Source: Acetomicrobium hydrogeniformans ATCC BAA-1850
GTDB lineage: Bacteria; Synergistota; Synergistia; Synergistales; Acetomicrobiaceae
DNA: 64,000 nt
Direction of reading: 5' to 3'
NCBI RefSeq assembly: GCF_000160455.2
Contig: NZ_ACJX03000001.1
Span: forward strand, 310,001 to 374,000
Shown here piece by piece: positions 44,823-53,356 of this stretch (the stretch's first letter is position 1; each line of letters begins with the position of its first letter). Made by a program: the position numbers and the translations under genes. The notes under the pieces were generated by a model. The model did no database searches, had not been told where the DNA came from, and saw only the letters and a list, made by a program, of their open reading frames with translations.

Positions 44823-46547
44823 GTGATTACCTTACCCCAAGGTAAGAATGAGGACATCTCGATAGTAGTTACAGGAGCAGCCGGTCAAGGCATTCAAACG
44901 GTCGAGGATATTCTTGGAAAAGTGCTCAAAAGAAGCGGGCTTAACGTATTTGCCACTAAAGAATATATGTCTCGAGTCAGAGGAGGAAACAACTCTACTG
45001 AAATTCGAGTTTCATCAAAGAGCGTACGAGCCTTCGTAAATCGCATAGATCTGCTCATTTGTTTAAACAAAGGACTCAGGAATTACCTTAAGGAACGCAT
45101 CAGCAGCGATACTGTTATAATAGGCGACATAGAGGAAATGGGAAAGGAACTGGCAGGAAGGGGCCAAATGTTTTTTGACGTACCTTTGCTACATTTTGCC
45201 AAAGAGTTAGGTAGCCCTCTATTCGCCAACGTCGTCGCTGCCGGAATAATAACGTCCCTTTTTGACGTAGATATGTCCCTTTTAGAACAGTACTTTGACG
45301 AAAGATTTGGAGCAAAGGACAAGGGTTTAGTAACCAAGAACATTGATGCAGCTAAAAAGGGCTACGAAATAGCACGGGAACTTGCAGAAGACATAACCGT
45401 AAAGATGGACCACAACAGCGAAATTGGAAAAGAACTTCTTCTTACAGGAAGCGATGCAGTGGCTTTGGGGGCAATTGCAGGCGGTTGCAATATGATCTTC
45501 GGTTATCCCATGTCCCCTGCAACAGGGGTTCTTTCCCACCTTTCACAGGTTGCTGAAGAGTTTGGAATAGTGACCGAACAAACCGAAGATGAAATTTCTG
45601 CCATGAACATGGCCATCGGGGGCTGGTACGCTGGCGGCCGTGCCATGGTTACGACCTCCGGCGGAGGGTTTGATTTGATGAGCGAAGGGTTGTCCTTAGT
45701 CGGGATTGGCGAGAGCCCAATGGTAATACATCTAGGGCAACGCCCCGGGCCGGCTACCGGTCTTGCCACGCGAACTGAACAGGCGGATTTAAATTTAGCC
45801 CTCTACGCGGGACATGGCGAATTTCCACGGGCAATACTCGCTCCGGGTTCGATCCAGGAAGCTTTTTATATGACACAACATGCCTTCAATTTAGCGGCCC
45901 GCTATCAGGTCCCCGTTTTCATCCTCACCGATCAGTATCTTTTAGACTCGTCGTATAACCTTCCCGCTTTCTCTTGCGAAGGCCTTAAGGTCGAAAAACA
46001 TATCGTAAAAACAGATGAATCATACAAGCGTTATGTCATAACTGAAGATGGTGTATCGCCAAGAGGTATTCCTGGCTACGGCGAGGGACTAATAGCCTTT
46101 GACAGCAATGAACATGGAGAGACGGGAAGAAATATGGATGAAGATCCTCAAATTCGAAGCGAAATGAACGCCAAAAGAATGCGCAAACTAAAGGGACTAG
46201 AGGAAGACTCTCTTCCGCCTGCACTTTATGGAGACGTAGATTACGATGTACTTTTAATAGGGTGGGGATCTACTAAACATATCATCGAAGAGGCGATGGA
46301 GAAATTTTCAAGGCCAAAAACGGCCTTTTTGCAAATAAGACAGCCCTTCCCGTTGCACAGCTCTACAAAAGATTATTTGAAAAGAGCAAAGGTTATAGTA
46401 GACATAGAAGGGAACGCTACAGCTCAAATGGCCAACTTAATTAAGCTGCTTACCGGCATTGAAGCATCTTATCGAATACTGACGTCATCTGGAATGGAAA
46501 TTACGGTTGAAGAATTATTAATTAAGCTGCGTTGTTTGCATATATAG
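44823..46547 (+). CDS. korA: 2-oxoacid:ferredoxin oxidoreductase, fused gamma-alpha subunit
   Basis: 574 residues from GTG 44823 (the GTG at 44814 abuts the AAGGGGA site). N-terminal gamma domain (about 15-190) with VVTGAAGQGIQTVEDILGKVLKRSGLNVFATKEYMSRVRGG, then the alpha domain LTGSDAVALGAIAGGCNMIFGYPMSPATGVLSHLS and RVRGG/GNSxxxxT-type patterns, and a C-terminal transketolase-like domain (YDVLLIGWGSTKHIIEEAM). With KorB it oxidises 2-oxoacids to acyl-CoA, reducing ferredoxin. 15 bp before korB. No delta ferredoxin-like subunit is present. Confidence 0.93.
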   Translation: MITLPQGKNEDISIVVTGAAGQGIQTVEDILGKVLKRSGLNVFATKEYMSRVRGGNNSTEIRVSSKSVRAFVNRIDLLICLNKGLRNYLKERISSDTVIIGDIEEMGKELAGRGQMFFDVPLLHFAKELGSPLFANVVAAGIITSLFDVDMSLLEQYFDERFGAKDKGLVTKNIDAAKKGYEIARELAEDITVKMDHNSEIGKELLLTGSDAVALGAIAGGCNMIFGYPMSPATGVLSHLSQVAEEFGIVTEQTEDEISAMNMAIGGWYAGGRAMVTTSGGGFDLMSEGLSLVGIGESPMVIHLGQRPGPATGLATRTEQADLNLALYAGHGEFPRAILAPGSIQEAFYMTQHAFNLAARYQVPVFILTDQYLLDSSYNLPAFSCEGLKVEKHIVKTDESYKRYVITEDGVSPRGIPGYGEGLIAFDSNEHGETGRNMDEDPQIRSEMNAKRMRKLKGLEEDSLPPALYGDVDYDVLLIGWGSTKHIIEEAMEKFSRPKTAFLQIRQPFPLHSSTKDYLKRAKVIVDIEGNATAQMANLIKLLTGIEASYRILTSSGMEITVEELLIKLRCLHI

Positions 46548-46562
46548 TTTGGAGGGATAAAA

Positions 46563-47426
46563 ATGACAGATGTTAGAATGTTCGATGTTCCTGGCCCTAT
46601 AGATATAATGTGGTGTCCCGGTTGTGGCAATTTCCCCATACTTGATGCAGTCAAAAAAGCCTTGGCCGAGCTCGATCTTACGCCCCAAGACGTGCTGATC
46701 TGTTCCGGAATAGGACAGGCCGCTAAATTAAATCACTATGTAAATACCCATTTTCTTCATGGCCTCCATGGCCGCTCTATTTCGAACGCTACCGGGGCAA
46801 AAGCAGCCAATCCCAAGCTGGTCGTCCTAGACGTTGGAGGAGACGGCGACAGATATGCTGAAGGGGGAAACCATATAATTCACACAATAAGGCGAAACCC
46901 GGATATAACAGCTCTCGTTCACGATAACAGGGTTTACGGTTTGACAAAGGGGCAGGCCTCCCCAACAAGCCCTATGGGATACATATCGCCCACAACCCCG
47001 AAAGGAGTGGCAAGCTTGCCTTTGAATCCAATTGCTCTCGCCGTATCCCTCGACGCTTCTTTCGTTGCCCAAGCCTTTGCAGGAGACATAGAAGAAACAA
47101 AAGAGATACTAAAAAAAGCCATATCCCATAAAGGATTTTCTTTTGTCAACATATTTCAACCCTGCGTTACCTTTAACAAAATCAACACTTATCAATGGTT
47201 TAAAGAAAACACATATTATCTTGGAGATGACTACGATGCAAGCGACCGAAAGATGGCTTTAGAGAAAGCATTTGAAACGAATAAATTACCCCTTGGGGTA
47301 ATATACGTAAACAACAGAAAGACCTTCGAGGAATCTCTGGCAGCTTATGAAAATTCCGATAAACCACTTTACGATCGCGACATATCGTGGGATAAACTGA
47401 CAAAGACGTTTGAGCGCTTTGTTTAA
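46563..47426 (+). CDS. korB: 2-oxoacid:ferredoxin oxidoreductase, beta subunit
   Basis: 287 residues. TPP-binding beta subunit: MWCPGCGNFPILDAV (cluster cysteines at the N-terminus), SGIGQAAK, TPP/Mg motif VVLDVGGDGDRYAEGGNHIIHTIRRNPDITALVHDNRVYGLTKGQASPTS, and a further Cys in NIFQPCVTFN. The cysteines supply the [4Fe-4S] cluster that passes electrons to ferredoxin. Start ATG follows TGGAGGG. Substrate choice (2-oxoglutarate, branched or aromatic 2-oxoacid) is open. Confidence 0.94.
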   Translation: MTDVRMFDVPGPIDIMWCPGCGNFPILDAVKKALAELDLTPQDVLICSGIGQAAKLNHYVNTHFLHGLHGRSISNATGAKAANPKLVVLDVGGDGDRYAEGGNHIIHTIRRNPDITALVHDNRVYGLTKGQASPTSPMGYISPTTPKGVASLPLNPIALAVSLDASFVAQAFAGDIEETKEILKKAISHKGFSFVNIFQPCVTFNKINTYQWFKENTYYLGDDYDASDRKMALEKAFETNKLPLGVIYVNNRKTFEESLAAYENSDKPLYDRDISWDKLTKTFERFV

Positions 47427-47457
47427 TTAAAATTCAGGACACGTTCAAGGTTTCCAG

Positions 47458-47494
47458 AAAAGCGGGAGCGAAAAATACAATGCCCCCGCTTTTT
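47458..47494. terminator. Terminator between korB and convergent threonine dehydrogenase gene
   Basis: AAAAGCGGG (47458-47466) pairs with CCCGCTTTT (47485-47493), extended inward by GC/GC, with TTTTT following on the plus strand. Confidence 0.8.
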
Positions 47495-47511
47495 ATCGTT
47501 AGATGAAAGTA

Positions 47512-48474
47512 CTACTTATAATCTATTCCCAGCTTTTTCGACAGCTTTTCAAGCATATCCTTAACCATTGTTGGTAAATCGTACTCGGGATTCCATCCCC
47601 ACTCCTGTCTGGCACAGCTATCATCGAGCATATCGGGCCATGAATCGGCAATGCCCTGTTTTACAGGATCTACATCATAGTAAATCTCGAACTCGGGTAT
47701 ATGTTTCTTTATTTCCAAAACAAGCTCCTCGGGAGTAAAGGCCATAGCCGTAATGTTAAAGGCATTCCTGTGAACAAGCTTGGACGGATCAACTTCCATC
47801 AGGTCGATGGCAGCCTTTAAAGCATCGGGCATATACATCATATCCATGCGAGTGTCTTTTTTTAGATAACATGTATATTTTTTGTTTTTTAAGGCTTCGT
47901 AGAATATTTCAACGGCATAGTCTGTCGTGCCGCCGCCAGGAAGGGTTTTGTAAGAAATCAATCCAGGATATCTGACTCCACGAGTGTCCACGCCATATTT
48001 AAGAAAATAATAATCACACAAGAGCTCTCCCGTCACTTTGGTAACGCCATACATGGTTTGAGGTCGTTGTATAGTATCCTGTGGGGTTTTCCATTTCGGA
48101 GAGCTCGGTCCAAAAGCAGCAATGGAGCTGGGGACAAAGAGAGAGCATTTATATTCCCTGGCTATTTCCAAGGCGTTTATTAAACCGGTAACATTTACGT
48201 GCCAGGCGCCCATCGGATTTTCTTCTGCCTTTGCAGATAATATGGCCGGCAGGTGATATATGACGTTAATGCCATATTTTTTCACAACATCGACGTATTC
48301 ATCTGCATTGGCGACATTGACAACTTCGTATGGGCCGCCTTCTGCCAATTCGGGGTCCGGGTTGCGCCTATGACCTCCACACACCACATTATCGCTTCCA
48401 TATTTTTGCCTAAGCGCAGGCACCAGCTCTGAACCGATCTGTCCCGTTCCGCCCGTGACAAGAATTCTCTTCAA
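47512..48474 (-). CDS. SDR-type L-threonine 3-dehydrogenase
   Basis: 320 residues from TTG 48474 (GGAGG at 7 bases). Extended short-chain dehydrogenase: GGTGQIGSELVPAL (NAD loop), Ser in FVPSSIAAFGPSSP, catalytic Tyr-x-x-x-Lys in MYGVTKVTGELL, and RYPGLISYKTLPGGGTTDYAVEIFYEAL, the substrate region distinctive for the threonine dehydrogenase/GDP-epimerase-like subgroup rather than sugar epimerases. Oxidises L-threonine to 2-amino-3-ketobutyrate. Single-gene unit between terminators; fits amino acid fermentation. Glycine acetyltransferase partner is not nearby. Confidence 0.85.
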   Translation of the reverse strand: MKRILVTGGTGQIGSELVPALRQKYGSDNVVCGGHRRNPDPELAEGGPYEVVNVANADEYVDVVKKYGINVIYHLPAILSAKAEENPMGAWHVNVTGLINALEIAREYKCSLFVPSSIAAFGPSSPKWKTPQDTIQRPQTMYGVTKVTGELLCDYYFLKYGVDTRGVRYPGLISYKTLPGGGTTDYAVEIFYEALKNKKYTCYLKKDTRMDMMYMPDALKAAIDLMEVDPSKLVHRNAFNITAMAFTPEELVLEIKKHIPEFEIYYDVDPVKQGIADSWPDMLDDSCARQEWGWNPEYDLPTMVKDMLEKLSKKLGIDYK

Positions 48475-48634
48475 TGGTAATCCTCCCTTCGATATTTAAC
48501 CGCAAGTCGTCTTTTAATGTATCTCGATCCTCTTTATAAAGTTTAGTTTAAGGATCGAAACCATCTATCATTGCATATCATATATTATATACCTGACTTG
48601 TTCTATTATACACAATTCTTGAATTTAGGCTTAT

Positions 48635-48673
48635 AAAAAAGGCTTGCATACATAATTGATGCAAGCCTTTTTT
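48635..48673 (-). terminator. Terminator of the ylxM-ffh-...-rplS operon
   Basis: AAAAAAGGCTTGCAT (48635-48649) and its exact complement (48659-48673), loop ACATAATTG. Downstream of rplS on the minus strand, T-run present. Confidence 0.9.
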
Positions 48674-48711
48674 CGATTTTCAGACAAATTTCAGACAAAG
48701 CATTATCTCGT

Positions 48712-49059
48712 TTATCTGCGGCGTTCTTTTATGCGGGCAGCTTTACCGGAAAGCTTTCTCAAATAATACAACTTGGCCCTTCTTACCCTACCATGGCGAA
48801 CGACCTCTATCTTTTCCACGTTAGGACAGTATAAGGGAAATATCCTTTCCACACCAATACCGCCGGATACTTTTCTTACGGTAAACGTTTCTCTTAAGCC
48901 GCCATTTTTCCTGGCAATCACGACACCTTCAAAAACCTGAATTCTCTCTTTGCCGGCCTCCCTTACCCATACGTGAACTCTAACGGTATCCCCGGGCCTG
49001 AATTCCGGCAGCTCGCGTTTCTGGTATTGTTTTTCAACTAATGCAATCCTTGGATCCAT
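48712..49059 (-). CDS. rplS: Ribosomal protein L19
   Basis: 115 residues, normal size. Starts [30 protein letters not shown], contains [16 protein letters not shown] and [35 protein letters not shown], all diagnostic of L19, which lies at the 30S-50S interface. Last gene of the operon, 27 bp after trmD. Confidence 0.98.
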   Translation of the reverse strand: MDPRIALVEKQYQKRELPEFRPGDTVRVHVWVREAGKERIQVFEGVVIARKNGGLRETFTVRKVSGGIGVERIFPLYCPNVEKIEVVRHGRVRRAKLYYLRKLSGKAARIKERRR

Positions 49060-49086
49060 TTTTATTTTCCTCCCTCGCTTAAATCT

Positions 49087-50337
49087 TTATCTCCATCCAA
49101 AAAGTCGGTCCAACACAACAGCTACTGCGCTCCTTACGGACAAATGATTATACTCTCCATTACCTCCCATTATAGGCTTCAAAACCAGATCGACATGGTC
49201 AAAAACTTCATCGGCAAGGCCCCAACTTGTGCCAAAGAGAATGCACAAAGGAACATCTTTTTCAAGCGCTATTCTTTTAAGCTCCAAATAAGGAAGCGCC
49301 CCCTTGACTTGTTTGGCAGTCGTAGCCACAACCAAGGGTTTCTCTCTTTCCTTTTTTTCTATCCAAGCCAAACCTGAGTCGATCGACCCGATGGCCTTAA
49401 GCAAGTTTAAAGCCTCGGCCCTCAGCGGATTGAGGCCCATTTCATGAGCTTTTTGCCAATGTCCTGCTATTTTGGAAACCATCTCGCGCTGCGACCTAAG
49501 GGGAGTAACCACCAAAAACTTATCTACCCCGAAGGTCATGCAACTTCTGCTAATATCGTGAAGGTCGAGGCCCGTTACCGCAGAAGTCACCACATTACCG
49601 CTTTTATTTAACACAGGATAGTGCGCTAACATTAAATAAACCCCTTTTGTCAGATAGGGCCTAATTCCAGCCCTGGACAAAAGATCGGGGCGCCGCCTAA
49701 GCGTTCTGGCAGCGGCCTCCCTTCTTCTCCATGTTGCAGCCTCTTGATGATTTCCCGACGTAAGCTCTTTTGGAACTTCCAGACCTTGCCAATTAACCGG
49801 CCTCGTGTAATGGGGATAATCCAACATTCCCTTATAAAAGGAATCCTCCGACACCGCCTCTTCCTTTCCGACCACTCCCGGAATAAGGCGAGAAATGGCG
49901 TCAATTATGACCATAGCAGGCAGTTCTCCGCCCGTTAAAACGTAATCCCCTATGGATATTTCAAGGTCCACACATTTTTCGACGAAACGCTCGTCAATTC
50001 CCTCGTAGTGACCGCATATTAACACGATGTGATCCTTCTTAGTCAACGCCTCCACCAGGTCCTGAGTCAGTACCACCCCCTGGGGCGAAGGATATACAAC
50101 GCAAGAACCGGCGGATTTGATATCCTCCAAAGCCCTATAAAGAGGTTCGGGCATTATAACCATTCCGCCACCGCCATAGGAATAGTCGTCTATTTGGCCA
50201 TATCGGTTCGAGGCGTAATCCCTTAAGTTAACGATCTCGACCTCAATTTTTGCCTCCTTGACGGCCCTTCCTATAATGCTCGTGTTCAAAAAGGCTTCAA
50301 AGTACTCCGGAAAAGCAGTCACTACAGAAAAGCGCAC
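49087..50337 (-). CDS. trmD: TrmD tRNA (guanine-N1)-methyltransferase fused to a Tm1570-type SPOUT domain
   Basis: 416 residues from GTG 50337 (overlaps rimM stop as TAGTG; the GTG at 50346 is upstream in rimM). Residues 1-225 are complete TrmD: GGGGMVI (55-61), GHYEGIDERF (109-118), IGDYVLTGGELPAM (129-142), and LDYPHYTRP with the catalytic Asp near 173; it makes m1G37 in tRNA. Residues about 233-416 form a second SPOUT-like domain of the Methyltrn_RNA_4 (Tm1570) family (VYLMLAHYPVLNKSGNVV, TSAVTGLDLHDISRSC, and a C-terminal PLCILFGTSWGLADEVFD knot-like part). Fusion of these two is known in a few bacteria; target of the second domain is unproven. Confidence 0.92.
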   Translation of the reverse strand: MRFSVVTAFPEYFEAFLNTSIIGRAVKEAKIEVEIVNLRDYASNRYGQIDDYSYGGGGMVIMPEPLYRALEDIKSAGSCVVYPSPQGVVLTQDLVEALTKKDHIVLICGHYEGIDERFVEKCVDLEISIGDYVLTGGELPAMVIIDAISRLIPGVVGKEEAVSEDSFYKGMLDYPHYTRPVNWQGLEVPKELTSGNHQEAATWRRREAAARTLRRRPDLLSRAGIRPYLTKGVYLMLAHYPVLNKSGNVVTSAVTGLDLHDISRSCMTFGVDKFLVVTPLRSQREMVSKIAGHWQKAHEMGLNPLRAEALNLLKAIGSIDSGLAWIEKKEREKPLVVATTAKQVKGALPYLELKRIALEKDVPLCILFGTSWGLADEVFDHVDLVLKPIMGGNGEYNHLSVRSAVAVVLDRLFGWR

Positions 50338-50867
50338 TATTCCCACAATCCTTCCAGCAAATGCACCTTTACAAAACCGTTATCGATATTGATCTCTTTT
50401 ACAACTTCTGATATCGCCGGAAGCATGTGCCTTTTTCCCTTTTCCGTTTCTACAACGTAAACATCATTGCTCCCCGTTGGCATGATTTCCACCAAAGTAC
50501 CCAGATTGTTACCCGTATCGTAATCGACGACAGCAAGACCAAGTAAATCGTCAATCCAGTAGAACCCATCGGGAAGTTCCACTCTTTCTTGAGGTCTGAC
50601 CATTACAAGGCCACCGCGCAGACTTTCAGCAGCATCCCTATCGACTATCTCGTCTACACCTACGATAAATTGCCCCTTGCCAACATGCTCCCGAATCGAA
50701 TTTATAGTGAGTCGGCACCAAAAAGAACCGTTGGGGCGATAGACATCGAGGTAATCCATATCTTTAAAACGCTCAGGAAAGTCCGTTAAAGGCAAAAGCC
50801 GTAACTCTCCTTTTATGCCGTGAGCCCCCACAATTCGGCCTACGGTTACCAACTCCTCAGAAAACAT
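50337..50867 (-). CDS. rimM: 16S rRNA processing protein RimM
   Basis: 176 residues from ATG 50867 (AGAGGTGAG upstream); GTG 50879 adds four residues. RimM domain with VGRIVGAHGIKGELRLLPLTDFPERF, PRC-barrel with DGFYWIDDLLGLAV and GTLVEIMPTGSNDVYVV, and C-terminal HMLPAISEVVKEINID. Binds S19 and assists 30S maturation. Stop TAG overlaps the trmD start. Confidence 0.96.
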   Translation of the reverse strand: MFSEELVTVGRIVGAHGIKGELRLLPLTDFPERFKDMDYLDVYRPNGSFWCRLTINSIREHVGKGQFIVGVDEIVDRDAAESLRGGLVMVRPQERVELPDGFYWIDDLLGLAVVDYDTGNNLGTLVEIMPTGSNDVYVVETEKGKRHMLPAISEVVKEINIDNGFVKVHLLEGLWE

Positions 50868-50885
50868 ATGCCATCTCACCTCTTT

Positions 50886-50915
50886 GGTTACTCCTCAACC
50901 GGTTACTCCTCAACC
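50886..50915. repeat. Perfect 15-bp tandem duplication spanning the khpA stop
   Basis: GGTTACTCCTCAACC occurs twice head to tail (50886-50900 and 50901-50915). The second copy holds the last codons and TAA of khpA (stop at 50903); the first copy repeats the Val-Glu-Glu-stop and its GAGGAG lies upstream of rimM. Confidence 0.9.
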
Positions 50916-51142
50916 ACTACATCTATTTTATCTTTGGATTTGATGGCCGCTGCCTTGGCTATAACGCGTATTGACTTGATTGTGGCTCCAGATTTACCGA
51001 TGACACGACCCATATCTTCCGGGTTCACTTTTATAGACACTTTAACCTTTCCATCCTCGATTTCTTGTCTTACATCAACGTCGTCCGGCTTGGTAACCAA
51101 CCGGGATACTATTGTTCTTATCAACTCAGCATAATCTGCCAT
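50903..51142 (-). CDS. khpA: KhpA, KH-domain RNA-binding protein
   Basis: 79 residues, one KH domain: IVSRLVTKPDDVDVRQEIED, then the GxxG loop GKSG in DMGRVIGKSGATIKSIRVIAKAAA, ending IDVVVEE. Small cytosolic RNA-binding protein of the ylqC type, always between rpsP and rimM in this gene order. Probably acts with a KhpB elsewhere. Overlap with neighbours is nil: rpsP stop lies 5 bp upstream. Confidence 0.94.
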   Translation of the reverse strand: MADYAELIRTIVSRLVTKPDDVDVRQEIEDGKVKVSIKVNPEDMGRVIGKSGATIKSIRVIAKAAAIKSKDKIDVVVEE

Positions 51143-51147
51143 TTATA

Positions 51148-51417
51148 TCAAGCCTTCTTGCTCTCCATGAATTTATCCCACACTCCGACTTTTCGCAAAA
51201 GCGACCTGGCTGTTTCAGAAGGCTGAGCACCCACTTTAAGCCAATACATTGCCCTTTCCTCGTTCACCTTAACATCTGCGGGATCGGTCAAGGGATTGTA
51301 GGTACCTATCATTTCAATGAACTTTCCATCCCTGGGCGAACGGGAATCCGCCACAACTAACCTGTAAAATGGCCTTTTTTTTCGCCCATGACGAGCCAAC
51401 CTGATTCTAACTGCCAT
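51148..51417 (-). CDS. rpsP: Ribosomal protein S16
   Basis: 89 residues. Canonical start [46 protein letters not shown] and [30 protein letters not shown]. Part of the 30S body. AGGAGG precedes the ATG. Confidence 0.98.
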   Translation of the reverse strand: MAVRIRLARHGRKKRPFYRLVVADSRSPRDGKFIEMIGTYNPLTDPADVKVNEERAMYWLKVGAQPSETARSLLRKVGVWDKFMESKKA

Positions 51418-51429
51418 ATATTACACCTC

Positions 51430-52767
51430 CTAAAATAATCCCTTTGGAAGTTTAAGGCCCTTGAACTTGCCCTTACCCTTTCCAAAGCGCTTAAATATCT
51501 CCTTCATTTGCTCGTATTGTTTTAAAACTTGATTTACCATTTGAACACTCGTACCGGAACCGCTTGCAATTCTCCTTTTTCTGCTTCCCTTTATAATCTC
51601 GGGTTTCTTTCTTTCTTCCGGCGTCATCGAGAGTATGACAGCTTCGACATGTTTAATGCGCCTGAAATCTATATCTGACACTTGAGACTTAACCTTTCCC
51701 GGAAGAGGGAGCATATCCATAACCTTGTCAAGTGGTCCTAACTTTTGAATTTGTCTAAGCTGGACCAACAAATCATCAAGGGTAAACCTGTTGTCTTGGA
51801 GGTTTTTTTGAACTCTTTCGATTTCTTTGGTATCGCCAGATTTCTGTATTTTTTCGAGCAGGCCCTCCATATCTCCCATTCCAAGTATACGTTGGGCCAT
51901 TCGTGTGGCGTCAAACTCCTCCAAATCTTCCAGGTGTTCTCCTACCCCAACGAGCTTAATTGGTACACCTGTGGCTGCCTTTACAGCAAGAGCGGCACCT
52001 CCGCGAGCGTCTCCATCGAGCTTAGTTAAAACCACACCTGTTATGCCGGCTTTTTCTTTAAAGGCTTCGGCTACGTTGACTCCCTCCTGACCCGTCATGG
52101 AATCGATAACTAAAAGCACCTCACTGGGATCCAGAAGTTTATGCATCTGCTCCAGTTCTGCCATAAGGTCATCGTCAATATGTAAACGTCCTGCAGTATC
52201 AAATATAATGACATCAATCAAATGAGCATCGGCATAGCTCAAAGCCTTTCTGGTCACATCCATCACGTTGCCCGAACCAGCCTCTTCGGGACCGAAAAAA
52301 GGTATACGAGCTTTGTCGGCCAGTACTTTCAACTGCTTTACAGCAGCAGGACGACGTAGATCACAGGCCACGACCATTGGTTTGTGGCTGTCAGATATCT
52401 TCAGCGCCAGTTTTACCGCCGTGGTGGTCTTACCGGAACCTTGTAATCCGACCAACATAAATACCGATGGCGGTTTAGGGGCGAAATTTAGCCTTTCTTT
52501 CTTGCCACCCATCAGGTTGCAAAGCTCTTCATATACGACAGCATATACTTGCTGCGCTGGGGTTATCGACGACAAGACTTCCTGTCCCAGGCAGCGTTCT
52601 TTAATGCGTTCTACCAAATCCTTTGCTATTTTGTAGTTTACATCCGCCTCGAGGAGCGCTCTTCTGACCTCGCGAAGCGCATCATTGATATCTTCTTCAG
52701 TAAGTCTCCCCTTGCCTCTTAACTTGGAAAATATCCCTTCCAGCCGTTCCTTCAAGGAATCAAACAT
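51430..52767 (-). CDS. ffh: Signal recognition particle protein Ffh
   Basis: 445 residues from ATG 52767 (AGGTGAT upstream); GTG 52776 is in frame. N domain, G domain with GLQGSGKTTTAVKLA (G1), DLRRPAAVKQL, DTAGRLHIDDDLMAELEQ (G3), TKLDGDARGGAAL (G4), and a methionine-rich C-terminal M domain (RKRRIASGSGTSVQMVNQVLKQYEQMKEIFKRF) that binds 4.5S RNA and signal sequences. Targets membrane proteins. Overlaps ylxM by 8 bp. Confidence 0.97.
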   Translation of the reverse strand: MFDSLKERLEGIFSKLRGKGRLTEEDINDALREVRRALLEADVNYKIAKDLVERIKERCLGQEVLSSITPAQQVYAVVYEELCNLMGGKKERLNFAPKPPSVFMLVGLQGSGKTTTAVKLALKISDSHKPMVVACDLRRPAAVKQLKVLADKARIPFFGPEEAGSGNVMDVTRKALSYADAHLIDVIIFDTAGRLHIDDDLMAELEQMHKLLDPSEVLLVIDSMTGQEGVNVAEAFKEKAGITGVVLTKLDGDARGGAALAVKAATGVPIKLVGVGEHLEDLEEFDATRMAQRILGMGDMEGLLEKIQKSGDTKEIERVQKNLQDNRFTLDDLLVQLRQIQKLGPLDKVMDMLPLPGKVKSQVSDIDFRRIKHVEAVILSMTPEERKKPEIIKGSRKRRIASGSGTSVQMVNQVLKQYEQMKEIFKRFGKGKGKFKGLKLPKGLF

Positions 52768-53140
52768 CTTGATCACCTATCTTTCTCAATTGCGAAAGCA
52801 ATTCTGACATTTTCGATTTAAATTCTTCCGAAAGTTCTTTTTCGTGCTGATCTAACAATTTTTCCAGATTTTTCTTATATTCCTCAAGAGCAAGTAAGGT
52901 TCGTTTAAAACCCACTACTTCCTCTATTTCAACTAACCTCTTTCGCGCACGTTGAAGGAGCTCAAAAACCCCTTGCCGGCTAACCTCTATGGCATCAGCT
53001 ACCTCAGATAAAGACCAATCGGACATTTCGTGAAGCTCAAAGGCCTTTCTCTGCTTATCGGTCAAAAGACCGCCATAGATATCGTAAAGCAAGCTCATCT
53101 CGATTCGAGACTTCAAAAAATCCTCACACTTATCTGCCAC
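52760..53140 (-). CDS. ylxM: YlxM/p13-family HTH protein, first gene of SRP operon
   Basis: 126 residues from GTG 53140. Sigma-70 region 4-like helix-turn-helix: LYDIYGGLLTDKQRKAFELHEMSDWSLSEVADAIEVSRQGVFELLQRARKRLVEIE, followed by a long C-terminal coiled coil (LEEYKKNLEKLLDQHEKELSEEF). In other bacteria YlxM precedes ffh and modulates SRP GTPase activity. The ribosome-binding site GGGGAG is embedded in a hairpin. Confidence 0.9.
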   Translation of the reverse strand: MADKCEDFLKSRIEMSLLYDIYGGLLTDKQRKAFELHEMSDWSLSEVADAIEVSRQGVFELLQRARKRLVEIEEVVGFKRTLLALEEYKKNLEKLLDQHEKELSEEFKSKMSELLSQLRKIGDQDV

Positions 53141-53150
53141 AAAAAATCTC

Positions 53151-53189
53151 CCCGCTCAAAGCCTTTAGCATTAACAAAACCTGAGCGGG
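53151..53189 (-). promoter_or_regulatory. Leader hairpin that includes the ylxM ribosome-binding site
   Basis: CCCGCTC (53189-53183 on the minus strand) pairs with GAGCGGG (53157-53151), immediately followed by GAGATTTTTTG. The second arm runs into the ribosome-binding site GGGGAG, and the T-run gives it the shape of a weak terminator. Could control the whole operon by sequestration or attenuation. Confidence 0.5.
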
Positions 53190-53192
53190 AAG

Positions 53193-53221
53193 ATTATATA
53201 TCCGACATAAATTGATGTCAA
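53193..53221 (-). promoter_or_regulatory. Consensus promoter of the ylxM-ffh-rpsP-khpA-rimM-trmD-rplS operon
   Basis: Minus strand TTGACA (53221-53216), 17-base spacer, TATAAT (53198-53193): a perfect sigma-70 consensus in front of the SRP/translation operon. The rest of the gap to the dehydrogenase stop (53222-53356) shows no gene. Confidence 0.9.
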
Positions 53222-53356
53222 CGACAAAACGTTTACAGACTGATTGAAGCCATCAATAAGCAACTCTTCATATGACATTTGGCCCCAAATGAACACAGCA
53301 AGATTCTACACTATAGCTTGCTCAATACCTCTTTAAGTCCTTTCTATGTAATATTA

